The notes under the pieces: generated by a model
Database searches by the model: none
The model's input: the letters and a program-made list of their open reading frames with translations, nothing else
Told to the model about the DNA's origin: nothing
Shown here: positions 21,001 to 28,599 of the stretch, piece after piece
Position numbering within the stretch: the first letter of the stretch is position 1
Layout: every line of letters starts with the position of its first letter
Position numbers and translations under genes: made by a program
Source: CAYRUZ01 sp964427895
GTDB taxonomy: Bacteria > Patescibacteriota > Gracilibacteria > Peribacterales > Peribacteraceae
Direction of reading: 5' to 3'
Assembly: GCA_964427895.1 (NCBI GenBank)
Contig: CAYRUZ010000011.1
Coordinates: 1 to 31,555 of the forward strand
DNA length: 31,555 nucleotides

Positions 21001-23925
21001 CTCGCCATCGAAGGTGCAAACTGTTTCCAGCAGCATAACGAAATCCTTACGTTCTTACGTACCTGCAAGCCGTCGGTGTTGGCGCACATCAACCCGATGG
21101 CGACGTTCAAGTTGAGTCATTACGAACTATTGGAGCTCTTCTCCCGCGACGCGTTCACGTCACTCGCTGAGCGAGACAGTGTTCGCGAGAAGCTGTATTT
21201 TTCGCTCTTCTACCAGGAGATCAGTAAGTTCCCGCAGATGATGCAGGCGGTGTTCCCCAATGGGGGGCATCTTTCGGAGCTCGACGCATTCTTCGAATCA
21301 TCCAACGGAGGCTTCAAAGATATTGTTCTGCCTCTCATCCATCTCCGACTCAATCGTCGACTGGGTGAGAACAATGTGTCGTGGGAGGCGATGAAGAAGA
21401 GTCGCATCAACAACTTCAATGTGCTTCAGTTCCTCTCGTCGCCGGTCGGGCGCGTCGAGATCCAGGCGGCAATTAGAGAAGCAATGATTCTTGCGGCCGA
21501 AGATCGCAAAGAGCGCAGTTTCCGTGATCTTACTGCACTGCTGGCTCGTCTGGAGGCGCGTGGCCAAAACGATCGTCATCCGCGGCACGCTGAGATGCTC
21601 CAGCTCGTGCGCAACATGCTCGCGACCGCCGGTGAGCGCAGCGTCTATGGCCAACGCCTTACGGACGCAAACCTTGCCAATGTACCGGCGGGGAAGACGC
21701 GCACTACGCTGATCATCGAACAGCTGTTCACGCGCCTGAACGGTAATGCGACGGCGAGCCACAACGTCACGCCCGCTCAAGTCACTGGCTTGCCGGCAAA
21801 TCTTAATCTCGATGATCCGATGACGATTTATAACCTCGTCACTGATCCGGTGCTCCGCAACGAGTTGATGGTTGCTAGCCAGTATCGCAGTGTCGGTCGC
21901 ATTCGCTTGAACTTACTGGGTCGTCGCAATGCCGTTGAGGATAACGGCCCGCCACTGCCGCAGTACGACGGATATCATGTGCCCCTCATCAATGGTATTC
22001 CGCAAGGAGACATTGAAAACGAGAGAGCGCACAGTTTTCTGCGCCCAATCGTTACAGCGCTCGATGCGCGTGCAGTGGAATTTGAAGGTGAGTCTCTCAC
22101 TGCGAACGATCGCAATGCCCACACGAGAGAGATGGGTGAAAGCGAGGCACTAAGATTGTTTACGGGGTATGGTATGCGTCTCTTCGGCACGCACCGCCTG
22201 CAGGCCGAACGCCAGGCTCAAGCGCAGAACCGGGCACTTCCGCGCAGCTACTTCCGCTATCACACACGCATCACCGAACCGCGCATTCGCGATTGGCCGC
22301 GCGGCCAAGGGATGCCCCAAGTCCGCGAGTTTACGAACCAGGTCGATAACGATGGACGAGGCCGCACATACGAACCGGATTGGAACGAGATTCGCCGCCA
22401 TCATCCCGAACTTACCAAAGAACGCGTTCTTGCTGTGTTCACGGAGAAGCTCGCAGTTGATGGCAAGGATCTGTACGGGACAACGGTGATTTTTGGCGAC
22501 AGCAATGGTCAAAATCTTCAAATACTGCAGTTTGTTGTGTACGAAACCAACCAGCAAGAGCGACGCACGGGCGCTATGGTGCTCTCCACGCCCGAGCAAT
22601 TCATAGCGCGGCAGTCTCACGGTCGCATCATGATCGATCTTGCTACAAAGCCCGAGCATCAGCCGAGGGCCGGAGGGCGCCCTGGAGCAGAAGAAGCAGG
22701 CCCGCCGCGCATTCAACAGGCCCAGGGCCAACAACTTGCCCAGGTTCCTGCTAATGCCAATGCACCGCTTGCAGCGCTGGCCCCTCCTGCTGCTGGCCCC
22801 AACGCCAACTTGCCGCAGGGCGTGAACGTCGTGCGCCAGGGTAACGTGCACCGCATCAACGGCGTGCCTGTTCGTCCTTTGCCCGAGCGGATTCCGCGCA
22901 CCCGCCCCAATCCCAACGGTGGTGAGCCCATTGAATTTACAATCACACGTGAGGAGCACGTCACCGAATTCGATCGCGTGGCGCGAGAGATCTACGATCG
23001 AATGGTGAGTCCCGCAGGCGTGAACCGCCGCAGTACGTATTGGAACTTGGGTTGGCGTCCGGGACTAACGTCTGGAGATACCTACTACGGTTCCGTCTAC
23101 CAGCCTGCCGATGGCAGCACGAGCGGCATGATCCTGCGCACCGATCCGTACAGCCGCATGCACATGACGGGTCAGCCTGCGACGGCGTCTCCGTACTTAT
23201 CGCCGGGTTTCGGCACCATCGTATCGCCGTACATCACGCAGCAGCAGATCAATGGCACGAATGACACGACACTCGTGCAGTCACGCAGCAACTTCCGCAA
23301 CTTCTTCACCTTCTATTACTGGGATGCGGCGCAGAACCGCAACCACCTCACGCAGCCGCCCTTCCGCTTGCCGGGAAATATCCCGCACGGATATGGGCCG
23401 CTGCTGCCTTGGAGCTTGGTGAACATCCGCGATGTAAATGCCACGACTCTGCATGGTGCCACTATTACGCCAGCGCAGCGGGAGATGTTCATTACCGCGC
23501 TTACTACGCCTTTCAACGTACGTGAAGGAGGCGATCATAACGACCAATCGCTCAAAGATATTCTCAACCTCTGTGATACCGGAACCCGTGCCAATGGCAC
23601 CGGCCGCCGCCTCAGCACACAGGACGTCTTCGACTATCTGGCTCCGATGTATCGACAGTTGGGCCGAGCCAATACGCTCGAATCGCGCCAGCGCCAGCAG
23701 CAGTTCCTCCGTCACCTTGTTGAAACGCTCTTGGGCAACCAGGTGAATGGCACGCTCCGCGGCGCGCCGCCAACAGCAGCGCAGTTTGCTGCCGGTTTCG
23801 AGCCTGCTGCCAATAACAGCGTCCAATTCGTCATTAGCACCATGGGAACCTGGTATCGCACACGCAATGGCACTCCGCCAGCACCGTTGGAGCGTGATGT
23901 GTCAGGTACCGAGGTGACCCGGTAA
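18022..23925 (+). CDS. Giant protein of cassette C (1967 aa), unknown function
   Basis: A 1967-residue protein, the largest gene here and not recognised. There is no signal peptide. Residues about 1-770 are charged and predicted nearly all helical. A hydrophobic block at about 772-860 (AVGVALLGAGTTLLTSPLWL, SAIATTSFLM, IFGGAGVAIQG) and another at about 968-1004 (LAGILIAMRVG, YLGAAILAIEGANCF) could give three to five membrane spans. A second helical region runs to about 1330. A Pro/Ala/Gln-rich linker covers about 1546-1613, and a C-terminal domain rich in Asn, Thr, Tyr and Pro fills 1615-1967. No enzyme motif is seen. This order matches the 987-aa protein of cassette B with each part lengthened. 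It is followed by the ribosomal-protein operon, which has its own promoter. Confidence 0.82.
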   Translation: MPPTIEQDNQHLERLERSHGIVTEGERFHRLTGVFQPLPVGLTDPELNEQAVETMFRQINGRPLSMHELMRSQAIQYRRLSIQHLNARDAGQVIHRGMHQAEHVLANQGVSMSLYLTAAMERMNQSTQGALNLWRTTIPSLPPNERQILSNEQDRTRVYLQRLNTTGNDLLHFSNYRMMQLAYDELTSLLGIGVSRQLPSLVVWRGRQNPNQHPTSQAEWTALVRDYDQVRRIVEANNLVANHPNLPDRLEALEKLLRAERERLLKDRNNELPMISRNGPQGPLNALALAAVNNPAKLAYLRGLETYLVGEEEHVTKLIQGLPQNEGSSLLRSTLVAQKDQITRRIARVRQLLAMSMQQLTQFNVFEFHEHFLKQQYVNLLSGHAEKDGASACAWPQLLEIQALQFRATQILRMQEAIARDERMGASEKVRRQEELTKLRTEIMARLVGLTDELGRYHLDMNRISSIQEQFGEFLPLRGARAPRRGNATEEQIRQAFERFHDDERKFHADRVLAMVNTAKTQFNPNSLDNVRDAAQMEFVAWMDNVSQWFGEKVDWVVNNRLIPTQALRDRLRSTLSLSLKDVLKSEADAKLVQEGARVGGQVLTLERIRKIDDEGAPPGAPESKKKLWNELNELRRAKIREMLASVREPMQQFHEAQEIPRLEDTIAALKEMPPASEFAAGQEVSDAELRAAGLLGADGRITLANVTALRGKPAGALKRNQGATMYRKLLEQANAAWGTLGVGNAEGTGFIGKYQKMLKAFDAITGNRLRLIDACFSVAEGWQAVGVALLGAGTTLLTSPLWLGSAIATTSFLMTPPGRVALRAATWPVRAGARWIAGTFSQASWAGRIFGGAGVAIQGYRTYEHVVEMNERSRNTELERIAFIDALYLSGFQGYYRENDQHKWTDSRTAAPDKYQKPTVFYYNSNPNRPWADGTEPPGDDVPRIQADQISEMAASTTTRIMRHGGDALELAGILIAMRVGSRAVPYLGAAILAIEGANCFQQHNEILTFLRTCKPSVLAHINPMATFKLSHYELLELFSRDAFTSLAERDSVREKLYFSLFYQEISKFPQMMQAVFPNGGHLSELDAFFESSNGGFKDIVLPLIHLRLNRRLGENNVSWEAMKKSRINNFNVLQFLSSPVGRVEIQAAIREAMILAAEDRKERSFRDLTALLARLEARGQNDRHPRHAEMLQLVRNMLATAGERSVYGQRLTDANLANVPAGKTRTTLIIEQLFTRLNGNATASHNVTPAQVTGLPANLNLDDPMTIYNLVTDPVLRNELMVASQYRSVGRIRLNLLGRRNAVEDNGPPLPQYDGYHVPLINGIPQGDIENERAHSFLRPIVTALDARAVEFEGESLTANDRNAHTREMGESEALRLFTGYGMRLFGTHRLQAERQAQAQNRALPRSYFRYHTRITEPRIRDWPRGQGMPQVREFTNQVDNDGRGRTYEPDWNEIRRHHPELTKERVLAVFTEKLAVDGKDLYGTTVIFGDSNGQNLQILQFVVYETNQQERRTGAMVLSTPEQFIARQSHGRIMIDLATKPEHQPRAGGRPGAEEAGPPRIQQAQGQQLAQVPANANAPLAALAPPAAGPNANLPQGVNVVRQGNVHRINGVPVRPLPERIPRTRPNPNGGEPIEFTITREEHVTEFDRVAREIYDRMVSPAGVNRRSTYWNLGWRPGLTSGDTYYGSVYQPADGSTSGMILRTDPYSRMHMTGQPATASPYLSPGFGTIVSPYITQQQINGTNDTTLVQSRSNFRNFFTFYYWDAAQNRNHLTQPPFRLPGNIPHGYGPLLPWSLVNIRDVNATTLHGATITPAQREMFITALTTPFNVREGGDHNDQSLKDILNLCDTGTRANGTGRRLSTQDVFDYLAPMYRQLGRANTLESRQRQQQFLRHLVETLLGNQVNGTLRGAPPTAAQFAAGFEPAANNSVQFVISTMGTWYRTRNGTPPAPLERDVSGTEVTR

Positions 23926-23969
23926 CGGCACCTTGGTGCTGGATCGCTGAATAATCGCGTAAAAAGGTA

Positions 23970-23999
23970 TTGACGCGCTCAATAGGGCATCCGTACACT
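23970..23999 (+). promoter_or_regulatory. Promoter of the S10/spc ribosomal-protein operon
   Basis: TTGACG (23970-23975), an 18-base spacer and TACACT (23994-23999). Transcription should start near 24006, about 110 bases before the L3 start codon, so unlike most promoters here this one gives a real leader. Confidence 0.65.
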
Positions 24000-24009
24000 G
24001 CCCGCACTC

Positions 24010-24032
24010 GTACGTCTCGTTCCGAGGCGTGC
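24010..24032 (+). promoter_or_regulatory. Stem-loop at the 5' end of the ribosomal operon leader
   Basis: CGTCTCG (24013-24019) pairs with CGAGGCG (24023-24029) around a TTC loop with one G-U pair; the stem can be extended to 24010-24032. It begins only a few bases after the predicted transcription start. It could be an autoregulatory site (L4 plays that role in Escherichia coli) or a 5' stabiliser; neither is shown by sequence. Confidence 0.4.
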
Positions 24033-24115
24033 AACGCTGTCTTGCGTTCGAGTCCGCCTTCGCCATGGCGAATAAGCGGACCAGAGGAACCTCCAAGCCC
24101 CTCCTTTTCAGACTC

Positions 24116-24721
24116 ATGTCTGTCGGTCTCATCGCCAAAAAAGTCGGCATGTCTCGCGTCTTCCTCGCTACCGGCGAGGCGGTCCCGGTGACGTACCTCC
24201 AGGTCGAACCCAACGTCGTCGTCCGCACCAAGACCAAGGAGAAGGACGGCTACGACGCCGTCGTTCTCGGCATCGGTGCCAAGACGTGGAAGTCCCGCAA
24301 GGGAAAGGAGCATGTGCGTTACGCAGTGCAGAAGGAATGGAAGGTGGAGTCCCTCGATGGGATGGAGATGGGCAAGAAGCTCACGGTCGAGGCCGTTCCG
24401 GCCGAGTCTATGGTGACCGTCGAAGGTGTCAGCAAAGGAAAGGGATTCCAGGGAGTCGTTCGCCGCCACGGATTCCACGGCGGTCCGAGCTCCCACGGTT
24501 CGCACTTCAAGCGCGAGCCGGGATCCGTGGGAATGCGTGCCGATCCGGGCCGTATCTTCAAGGGCCACCGCATGGCCGGACACATGGGTGATGAGAAGAT
24601 GACCATTCGCAACCGTCCGATCCTCGTCTCCGATGCGGAGAAGGGGATTTTGGCTGTCAAAGGCCCGATTCCGGGTGCAGCCGGTTGCCACGTGTACCTC
24701 ACTCTCGAGCAGTCCAAGTGA
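24116..24721 (+). CDS. rplC: 50S ribosomal protein L3
   Basis: A 201-residue uL3, which binds domain VI of 23S rRNA and helps start large-subunit assembly. It begins MSVGLIAKKVGMSRVF, the usual L3 N-terminus, and carries the central loop GKGFQGVVRRHGF and HRMAGHMGDEKMT that reaches toward the peptidyl-transferase centre. The start at 24116 is chosen by family alignment; in-frame ATGs at 24029 and 24065 would add up to 29 unrelated residues. It opens the operon; S10, normally just upstream, is not present. Confidence 0.96.
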   Translation: MSVGLIAKKVGMSRVFLATGEAVPVTYLQVEPNVVVRTKTKEKDGYDAVVLGIGAKTWKSRKGKEHVRYAVQKEWKVESLDGMEMGKKLTVEAVPAESMVTVEGVSKGKGFQGVVRRHGFHGGPSSHGSHFKREPGSVGMRADPGRIFKGHRMAGHMGDEKMTIRNRPILVSDAEKGILAVKGPIPGAAGCHVYLTLEQSK

Positions 24722-24740
24722 CGCTCTCCTCCTCTAGACC

Positions 24741-25487
24741 ATGACGATTACCGTCTACTCCTCCACCGGCGCCAAGAAGGGCACCCTCGACCTGCCGCTC
24801 GACCTGTTCGGTGGTCCGGTCAACCAGGGTCTCATGCACCAGGCGGTCTTGATGCAGCAGGGCAACCGCCGCGGGGCAATCGCACACGTGAAGGTGCGTG
24901 GTGAGGTCGTCGGCTCCACGAAGAAGATGTTCCAGCAGAAGCACACGGGTAACGCCCGCCGCGGACCGATCCGCTCTCCTCTTATGAAGGGAGGAGGAAA
25001 GGCGTTCGGCCCTCGCTCTGTCGCCAACTTCACCCGCAGCATGCCGAAGAAGATGCGTCATGCCGCCGTTCGCTCCTGTCTCGCCTTCCAGGCGAAGAAG
25101 GGGACGGTGATGGCCGTCGAAAGCTACCCGGAGGAAGTGAAGACCAAGACCGCCGTCGAACTGCTCAAGAAGCTCCCGATCGAGTACGGTCGTCCGGTCC
25201 TCGTGGTCGTGTCGTCCGCTCACAAGGGCATCTCCCTCTCCATGCGCAACATCCCGCGCGTGAAGACGGTGTTGGCCTCCTACCTCAACGCCGAGGACAT
25301 CGTTCACGCCCGCGCGCTCGTCTTCGTCGGTGATTCCATCGAGGCCGCTCGCAAGGTGTTCGTCGATGGTCTCGAGAAGCCGGCCAAGGCGCCGAAGGCC
25401 GAGGTAGAGGCAGAGGAGAAAGCGCCGAAGAAAGCCAAAAAGACGACTAAGACCGCAACGAAGAAGTCCCCTTCCTCTAAGAAGTAA
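24741..25487 (+). CDS. rplD: 50S ribosomal protein L4
   Basis: A 248-residue uL4, longer than the usual 200-210. The extended loop that lines the exit tunnel is intact (QKHTGNARRGPIRSPL then GGGKAFGPR). About 40 extra C-terminal residues are almost only Lys, Ala, Glu and Pro. In many bacteria L4 represses its own operon by binding the leader; whether it does so here is unknown. Its TAA overlaps the ATG of L23 by one base. The 19-base spacer before it is pyrimidine-rich, with no Shine-Dalgarno site. Confidence 0.97.
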   Translation: MTITVYSSTGAKKGTLDLPLDLFGGPVNQGLMHQAVLMQQGNRRGAIAHVKVRGEVVGSTKKMFQQKHTGNARRGPIRSPLMKGGGKAFGPRSVANFTRSMPKKMRHAAVRSCLAFQAKKGTVMAVESYPEEVKTKTAVELLKKLPIEYGRPVLVVVSSAHKGISLSMRNIPRVKTVLASYLNAEDIVHARALVFVGDSIEAARKVFVDGLEKPAKAPKAEVEAEEKAPKKAKKTTKTATKKSPSSKK

Positions 25488-25786
25488 TGGATCTCTCCCG
25501 CATCATCATCGGCCCGGTCCTTACCGAGAAGGCGGAACGCCAGAAGGCCGTGCGCACCGTCACGCTCCGCGTCGACCCGGCTGCCACGAAGGTGGATGTG
25601 AAGAACGCTCTCAAGAAGTACTTCGATGTCGAGGCTACCTCCGTTCGCGTCCAGCGCGTCGGTGGCAAGACCCGCGAACTCGGAGCCGGTCGCCAGATGC
25701 AGAAGCGCGCCCCCTTCAAGAAGATGACCGTCACGTTGCACTCGAAGAGCAAGCAGCTCGATTTAGCTCAATTCAAGGTTTCCTGA
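25487..25786 (+). CDS. rplW: 50S ribosomal protein L23
   Basis: A 99-residue uL23, a protein at the exit tunnel that serves as docking site for trigger factor and the signal recognition particle. IIIGPVLTEKAERQK at the N-terminus and the KVDVKNALKKYFDV block are typical. The start codon overlaps the L4 stop (TAATG), so it should be translated by coupled reinitiation. Confidence 0.96.
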   Translation: MDLSRIIIGPVLTEKAERQKAVRTVTLRVDPAATKVDVKNALKKYFDVEATSVRVQRVGGKTRELGAGRQMQKRAPFKKMTVTLHSKSKQLDLAQFKVS

Positions 25787-25794
25787 TCTGACCC

Positions 25795-26637
25795 ATGCCG
25801 ATGAAGAAGATGAAACCAACGACCTCCGCGCGCCGCCAGATGACGGTAGCGGACTTCTCCGACCTGACGCGCAAGCGCCCGGAGAAGCGCCTGTCGCGCG
25901 GTCGTCAGCGCATCAGCGGCCGTGATGGCAAGGGCCAGGTCTCCGTCCGCCACCGCGGCGGCGGACACAAGCGCCTCATGCGCGACATCGATTTCCGCCA
26001 GACGGACAAGATGGGCGTCCCGGCGACGGTCGCCGCCCTCGAGTACGATCCGAACCGCTCCGCCCGCATTGCGCTGTTGCACTACGCCGATGGCGAGAAG
26101 CGCTACGTGCTGGCTCCCCAGGGCCTCAAGGCAGGGGATCAGATCGTCTGTGCCGAGCGCACGAAGGTCCGCACGGGCAACCGCATGCAGCTCCAGCACA
26201 TCCCGGTGGGATACAAGGTCTTCAACATTGAGATGCAGGCCGGAAAGGGCGGCGCGCTGGTGCGCTCCGCGGGAACGTCGGCCACGCTCGTCGGCATCGA
26301 CGGCGACTACGCTCTCATCCAGCTGCCGAGCAGCGAGCTGCGCAAGGTCCGCAAGGAGTGCGCCGCCACGATCGGCACCGTTTCCAACCCTGACCACAAC
26401 CTGATCACGATCGGCAAGGCTGGCCGCATGCGCTGGCTCGGACGTCGCCCGCAGGTGCTCGGAAAGTCGATGAACGCCGTCGACCACCCGCACGGAGGAG
26501 GAGAGGGCCACAGCCCGATCGGTCTCAAGGCTCCGAAGACCCCGTGGGGCAAGAAGGCCCTCGGCGTCAAAACCCGCCACCGCCGCAAGAACCCGGAGTT
26601 GATTATCCGCCGCCGCACCAAGAAGCGCCGCAAGTAA
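25795..26637 (+). CDS. rplB: 50S ribosomal protein L2
   Basis: A 280-residue uL2 of normal length, needed for subunit joining and peptidyl-transferase activity. The SH3-like and OB folds are present, with the signature MNAVDHPHGGGEGH containing the conserved His near the catalytic centre, followed by WGKKALGVKTR. The 8-base spacer before it ends GACCC-ATG. Confidence 0.98.
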   Translation: MPMKKMKPTTSARRQMTVADFSDLTRKRPEKRLSRGRQRISGRDGKGQVSVRHRGGGHKRLMRDIDFRQTDKMGVPATVAALEYDPNRSARIALLHYADGEKRYVLAPQGLKAGDQIVCAERTKVRTGNRMQLQHIPVGYKVFNIEMQAGKGGALVRSAGTSATLVGIDGDYALIQLPSSELRKVRKECAATIGTVSNPDHNLITIGKAGRMRWLGRRPQVLGKSMNAVDHPHGGGEGHSPIGLKAPKTPWGKKALGVKTRHRRKNPELIIRRRTKKRRK

Positions 26638-26655
26638 TCCCCCTCATTCGCCCCT

Positions 26656-26964
26656 ATGTCCCGCTCTCTCAAGAAAGGCCCGTACGTCGACGAACGTCTG
26701 CTGAAGAAAGTGATGAAGCAGATCGAAGCCGGCGAGAAGAAGATCCTCAAGACGTGGGCGCGCGACTGCGATATCCCGCCCGAGTTCGTTGGATTCACCT
26801 TCGCGGTCCACAACGGCAAGGAGTTCATCCCGGTCTACGTGACCGAACAGATGGTGGGCCACAAACTGGGCGAATTCTCCTGGACCACGAAGTTCAAGGC
26901 TCACGGCGGAAAGGCTGCCGCTGCGCCAGAACCCAGCAAAGCTCCTGCTCCTGCCGCCAAGTAA
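26656..26964 (+). CDS. rpsS: 30S ribosomal protein S19
   Basis: A 102-residue uS19 of the small-subunit head. MSRSLKKGPYVDERLLKKV and the VYVTEQMVGHKLGEFSWT block are diagnostic. About 10 extra Ala/Pro/Lys residues end the protein. The 18-base spacer before the ATG contains only two purines and ends GCCCCT. Confidence 0.97.
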   Translation: MSRSLKKGPYVDERLLKKVMKQIEAGEKKILKTWARDCDIPPEFVGFTFAVHNGKEFIPVYVTEQMVGHKLGEFSWTTKFKAHGGKAAAAPEPSKAPAPAAK

Positions 26965-26982
26965 CGCATCTCTCTCCCTCCC

Positions 26983-27474
26983 ATGAAAGCTCACCTCCGA
27001 TCAGCGCGCATTGCACCCAAGAAGGCGAACATCATCGCCAAGATGGTGCGTGGCATGCCCGTGTTGGAGGCGATCTCCGCCCTCGAGCGCACGCATAAGA
27101 AGGCCGCTCGCCTCGTGGAAGATCTGCTCCGCTCCGCCGTTGCCAACGCCTCGCACAACGACCGCCAGGATGCCCGCCTCCTCGTCATCAAGACGATTGT
27201 GGTCAACCAGGGCATGGGTCTGCCCCGCGGCGTTCCGATGGCCCGCGGCCGCGTCCGCCCGATGACGAAGTTCTACAGCCACATCTCCGTCACGCTCGGC
27301 ATCGCCGATGACGAGAAGGGAGAGAAGGCCGAAAAGACGCCTACCAAGAAAGTCGAGAAGAAGACGGCAGCCACTTCACAGAAGCCCCGCGCTGCTGCAC
27401 AATCCTCCGGCTCCAAGGCACCCGCCAAGAAGTCTTCGGCGAGTGCTGATTCTGCTACTCCTTCCGCCAAATAA
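26983..27474 (+). CDS. rplV: 50S ribosomal protein L22 with C-terminal extension
   Basis: A 163-residue uL22; the usual length is about 110. The core runs from RSARIAPKKANIIAKMVRG through the tunnel hairpin (MGLPRGVPMARGRVRPM) to the conserved HISVTLG end. A tail of some 50 residues of Lys, Ala, Ser, Thr and Pro follows, which must lie outside the tunnel constriction. The spacer before it is 18 bases, with only two purines, ending CTCCC-ATG. Confidence 0.95.
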   Translation: MKAHLRSARIAPKKANIIAKMVRGMPVLEAISALERTHKKAARLVEDLLRSAVANASHNDRQDARLLVIKTIVVNQGMGLPRGVPMARGRVRPMTKFYSHISVTLGIADDEKGEKAEKTPTKKVEKKTAATSQKPRAAAQSSGSKAPAKKSSASADSATPSAK

Positions 27475-27478
27475 CCCT

Positions 27479-28159
27479 ATGGGTCAGAAAGTTAACCCCA
27501 ACGGCCTGCGCATCGGGATCACGCGATCCTGGCCGTCGACGTGGTTCGCGAAGGGTAAGCGCTACCGCGACCTCCTTATTCAGGACGTCCGCATCAAGCG
27601 CCACATTACGCAGAAGTCCCAGGAGGCCGGCATCTCGAGCATCGAGATCGATCGCGGCAAGAAAGTGACCGTCACCATCCACACCAGCAAGCCGGGCATC
27701 CTCATCGGAAAGCAGGGTGCAGCCATCGAGGAGCTCCGCAAGGAGCTGGAGAAGAAGTTCGGCGGAAGCTTCGAGGTGCAGATCCAGGAGATCCGCACGC
27801 CGGATGCCGATGCCGAGGTGATTGCCGAGAGCATCCAGGGCCAGATCCAGCGCCGCATGCCCTACCGCCGCGCGTGCAAGATGGCCGTCGAGAAGGCCAT
27901 GCAGTCCGGTGCGCTCGGAGTGAAGATCTCCGTCTCCGGACGCCTCAACGGTGCCGAAATCGCCCGTGATGAAATGTTCAAACAGGGCAACATTCCTCTG
28001 CAGACCCTCCGCGCCAACGTGGTTCACGCCAAGCGCCACGCCGTCACCAAGTTCGGCACGATCGGCGTGCAGGTCTGGATCTACAAGGGAATGGTGTTCA
28101 AGAAGGTGGAGCATGCCCAGTCCGCTGCCCTTACCGCTGCTCAAGCCGCAGCTGCCTAA
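27479..28159 (+). CDS. rpsC: 30S ribosomal protein S3
   Basis: A 226-residue uS3 at the mRNA entry channel. It starts MGQKVNPNGLRIGITRSW, contains the KH RNA-binding motif GILIGKQGAAIEELRKEL and the C-terminal SGRLNGAEIARDE block. The ATG at 27479 is fixed by homology: the longer reading frame that begins at 27308 runs in another frame through the L22 tail and is not coding. Only CCCT separates the L22 stop from this ATG. Confidence 0.97.
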   Translation: MGQKVNPNGLRIGITRSWPSTWFAKGKRYRDLLIQDVRIKRHITQKSQEAGISSIEIDRGKKVTVTIHTSKPGILIGKQGAAIEELRKELEKKFGGSFEVQIQEIRTPDADAEVIAESIQGQIQRRMPYRRACKMAVEKAMQSGALGVKISVSGRLNGAEIARDEMFKQGNIPLQTLRANVVHAKRHAVTKFGTIGVQVWIYKGMVFKKVEHAQSAALTAAQAAAA

Positions 28160-28177
28160 CCTCGTCTTCTCTCTCCC

Positions 28178-28597
28178 ATGTTAGAACCCGCAAAGCTCAA
28201 GTATCGCAAGCAACACCGGCGCCGAGGCGCTTGGGCCGGCAAAGCTGGCCGCGGTGCCCAGCTGGCATTCGGCAACATCGGCCTGAAGGCGATCGTGAGC
28301 GGCGAGCTCACCGCTCGTCAGATCGAAGCCGCTCGTAAGGCGATGACGCACGCCGTCCAGCGTGGGGGAAAGATCTGGATCCGCGTCTTCCCGCACACCC
28401 CGGTTTCCAAGAAGGCGGCAGAAGTGCCGATGGGAGCTGGAAAGGGAGGATTGGAGTACTACTCCGCCGTCATCCAGCGCGGCACTGTGCTGTTCGAGAT
28501 GAACGGACTCCCGGAGGCCACCGCCCGCGAGGCGCTGCGCCTGGCCGGTCACAAGCTGCCTTTCAAGACCCGTATCATTACCCGCCTCTCCGCATAA
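28178..28597 (+). CDS. rplP: 50S ribosomal protein L16
   Basis: A 139-residue uL16 of normal length, which positions the CCA end of A- and P-site tRNAs and organises the central protuberance. The core RGGKIWIRVFPHTPVSKK and LRLAGHKLPFKT is canonical. The loop that is VRMGKGKG in Escherichia coli reads VPMGAGKG here, so the arginine that is hydroxylated in Escherichia coli (Arg81) is replaced by proline (codon CCG). The spacer before it has one purine in 18 bases. Confidence 0.97.
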   Translation: MLEPAKLKYRKQHRRRGAWAGKAGRGAQLAFGNIGLKAIVSGELTARQIEAARKAMTHAVQRGGKIWIRVFPHTPVSKKAAEVPMGAGKGGLEYYSAVIQRGTVLFEMNGLPEATAREALRLAGHKLPFKTRIITRLSA

Positions 28598-28599
28598 CC

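Larger units (their letters stand above)
17131..23925 (+). other. Cassette C: leader paralog, single-span protein, 1967-aa giant
   Basis: Third tandem cassette, with promoter at 17131-17159 and three genes separated by 2 and 3 bases. It begins 4 bases after the end of the cassette B giant gene. Confidence 0.75.

Noticed and set aside
23926..23940. Short inverted repeat GCACC/GGTGC after the 1967-aa gene as a terminator
   Set aside because: The loop would be two bases unless the stem shrinks to four pairs, and no T-run follows.
24029..24115. Upstream in-frame ATGs (24029, 24065) for L3
   Set aside because: They add residues with no counterpart in L3; the family N-terminus begins exactly at 24116.
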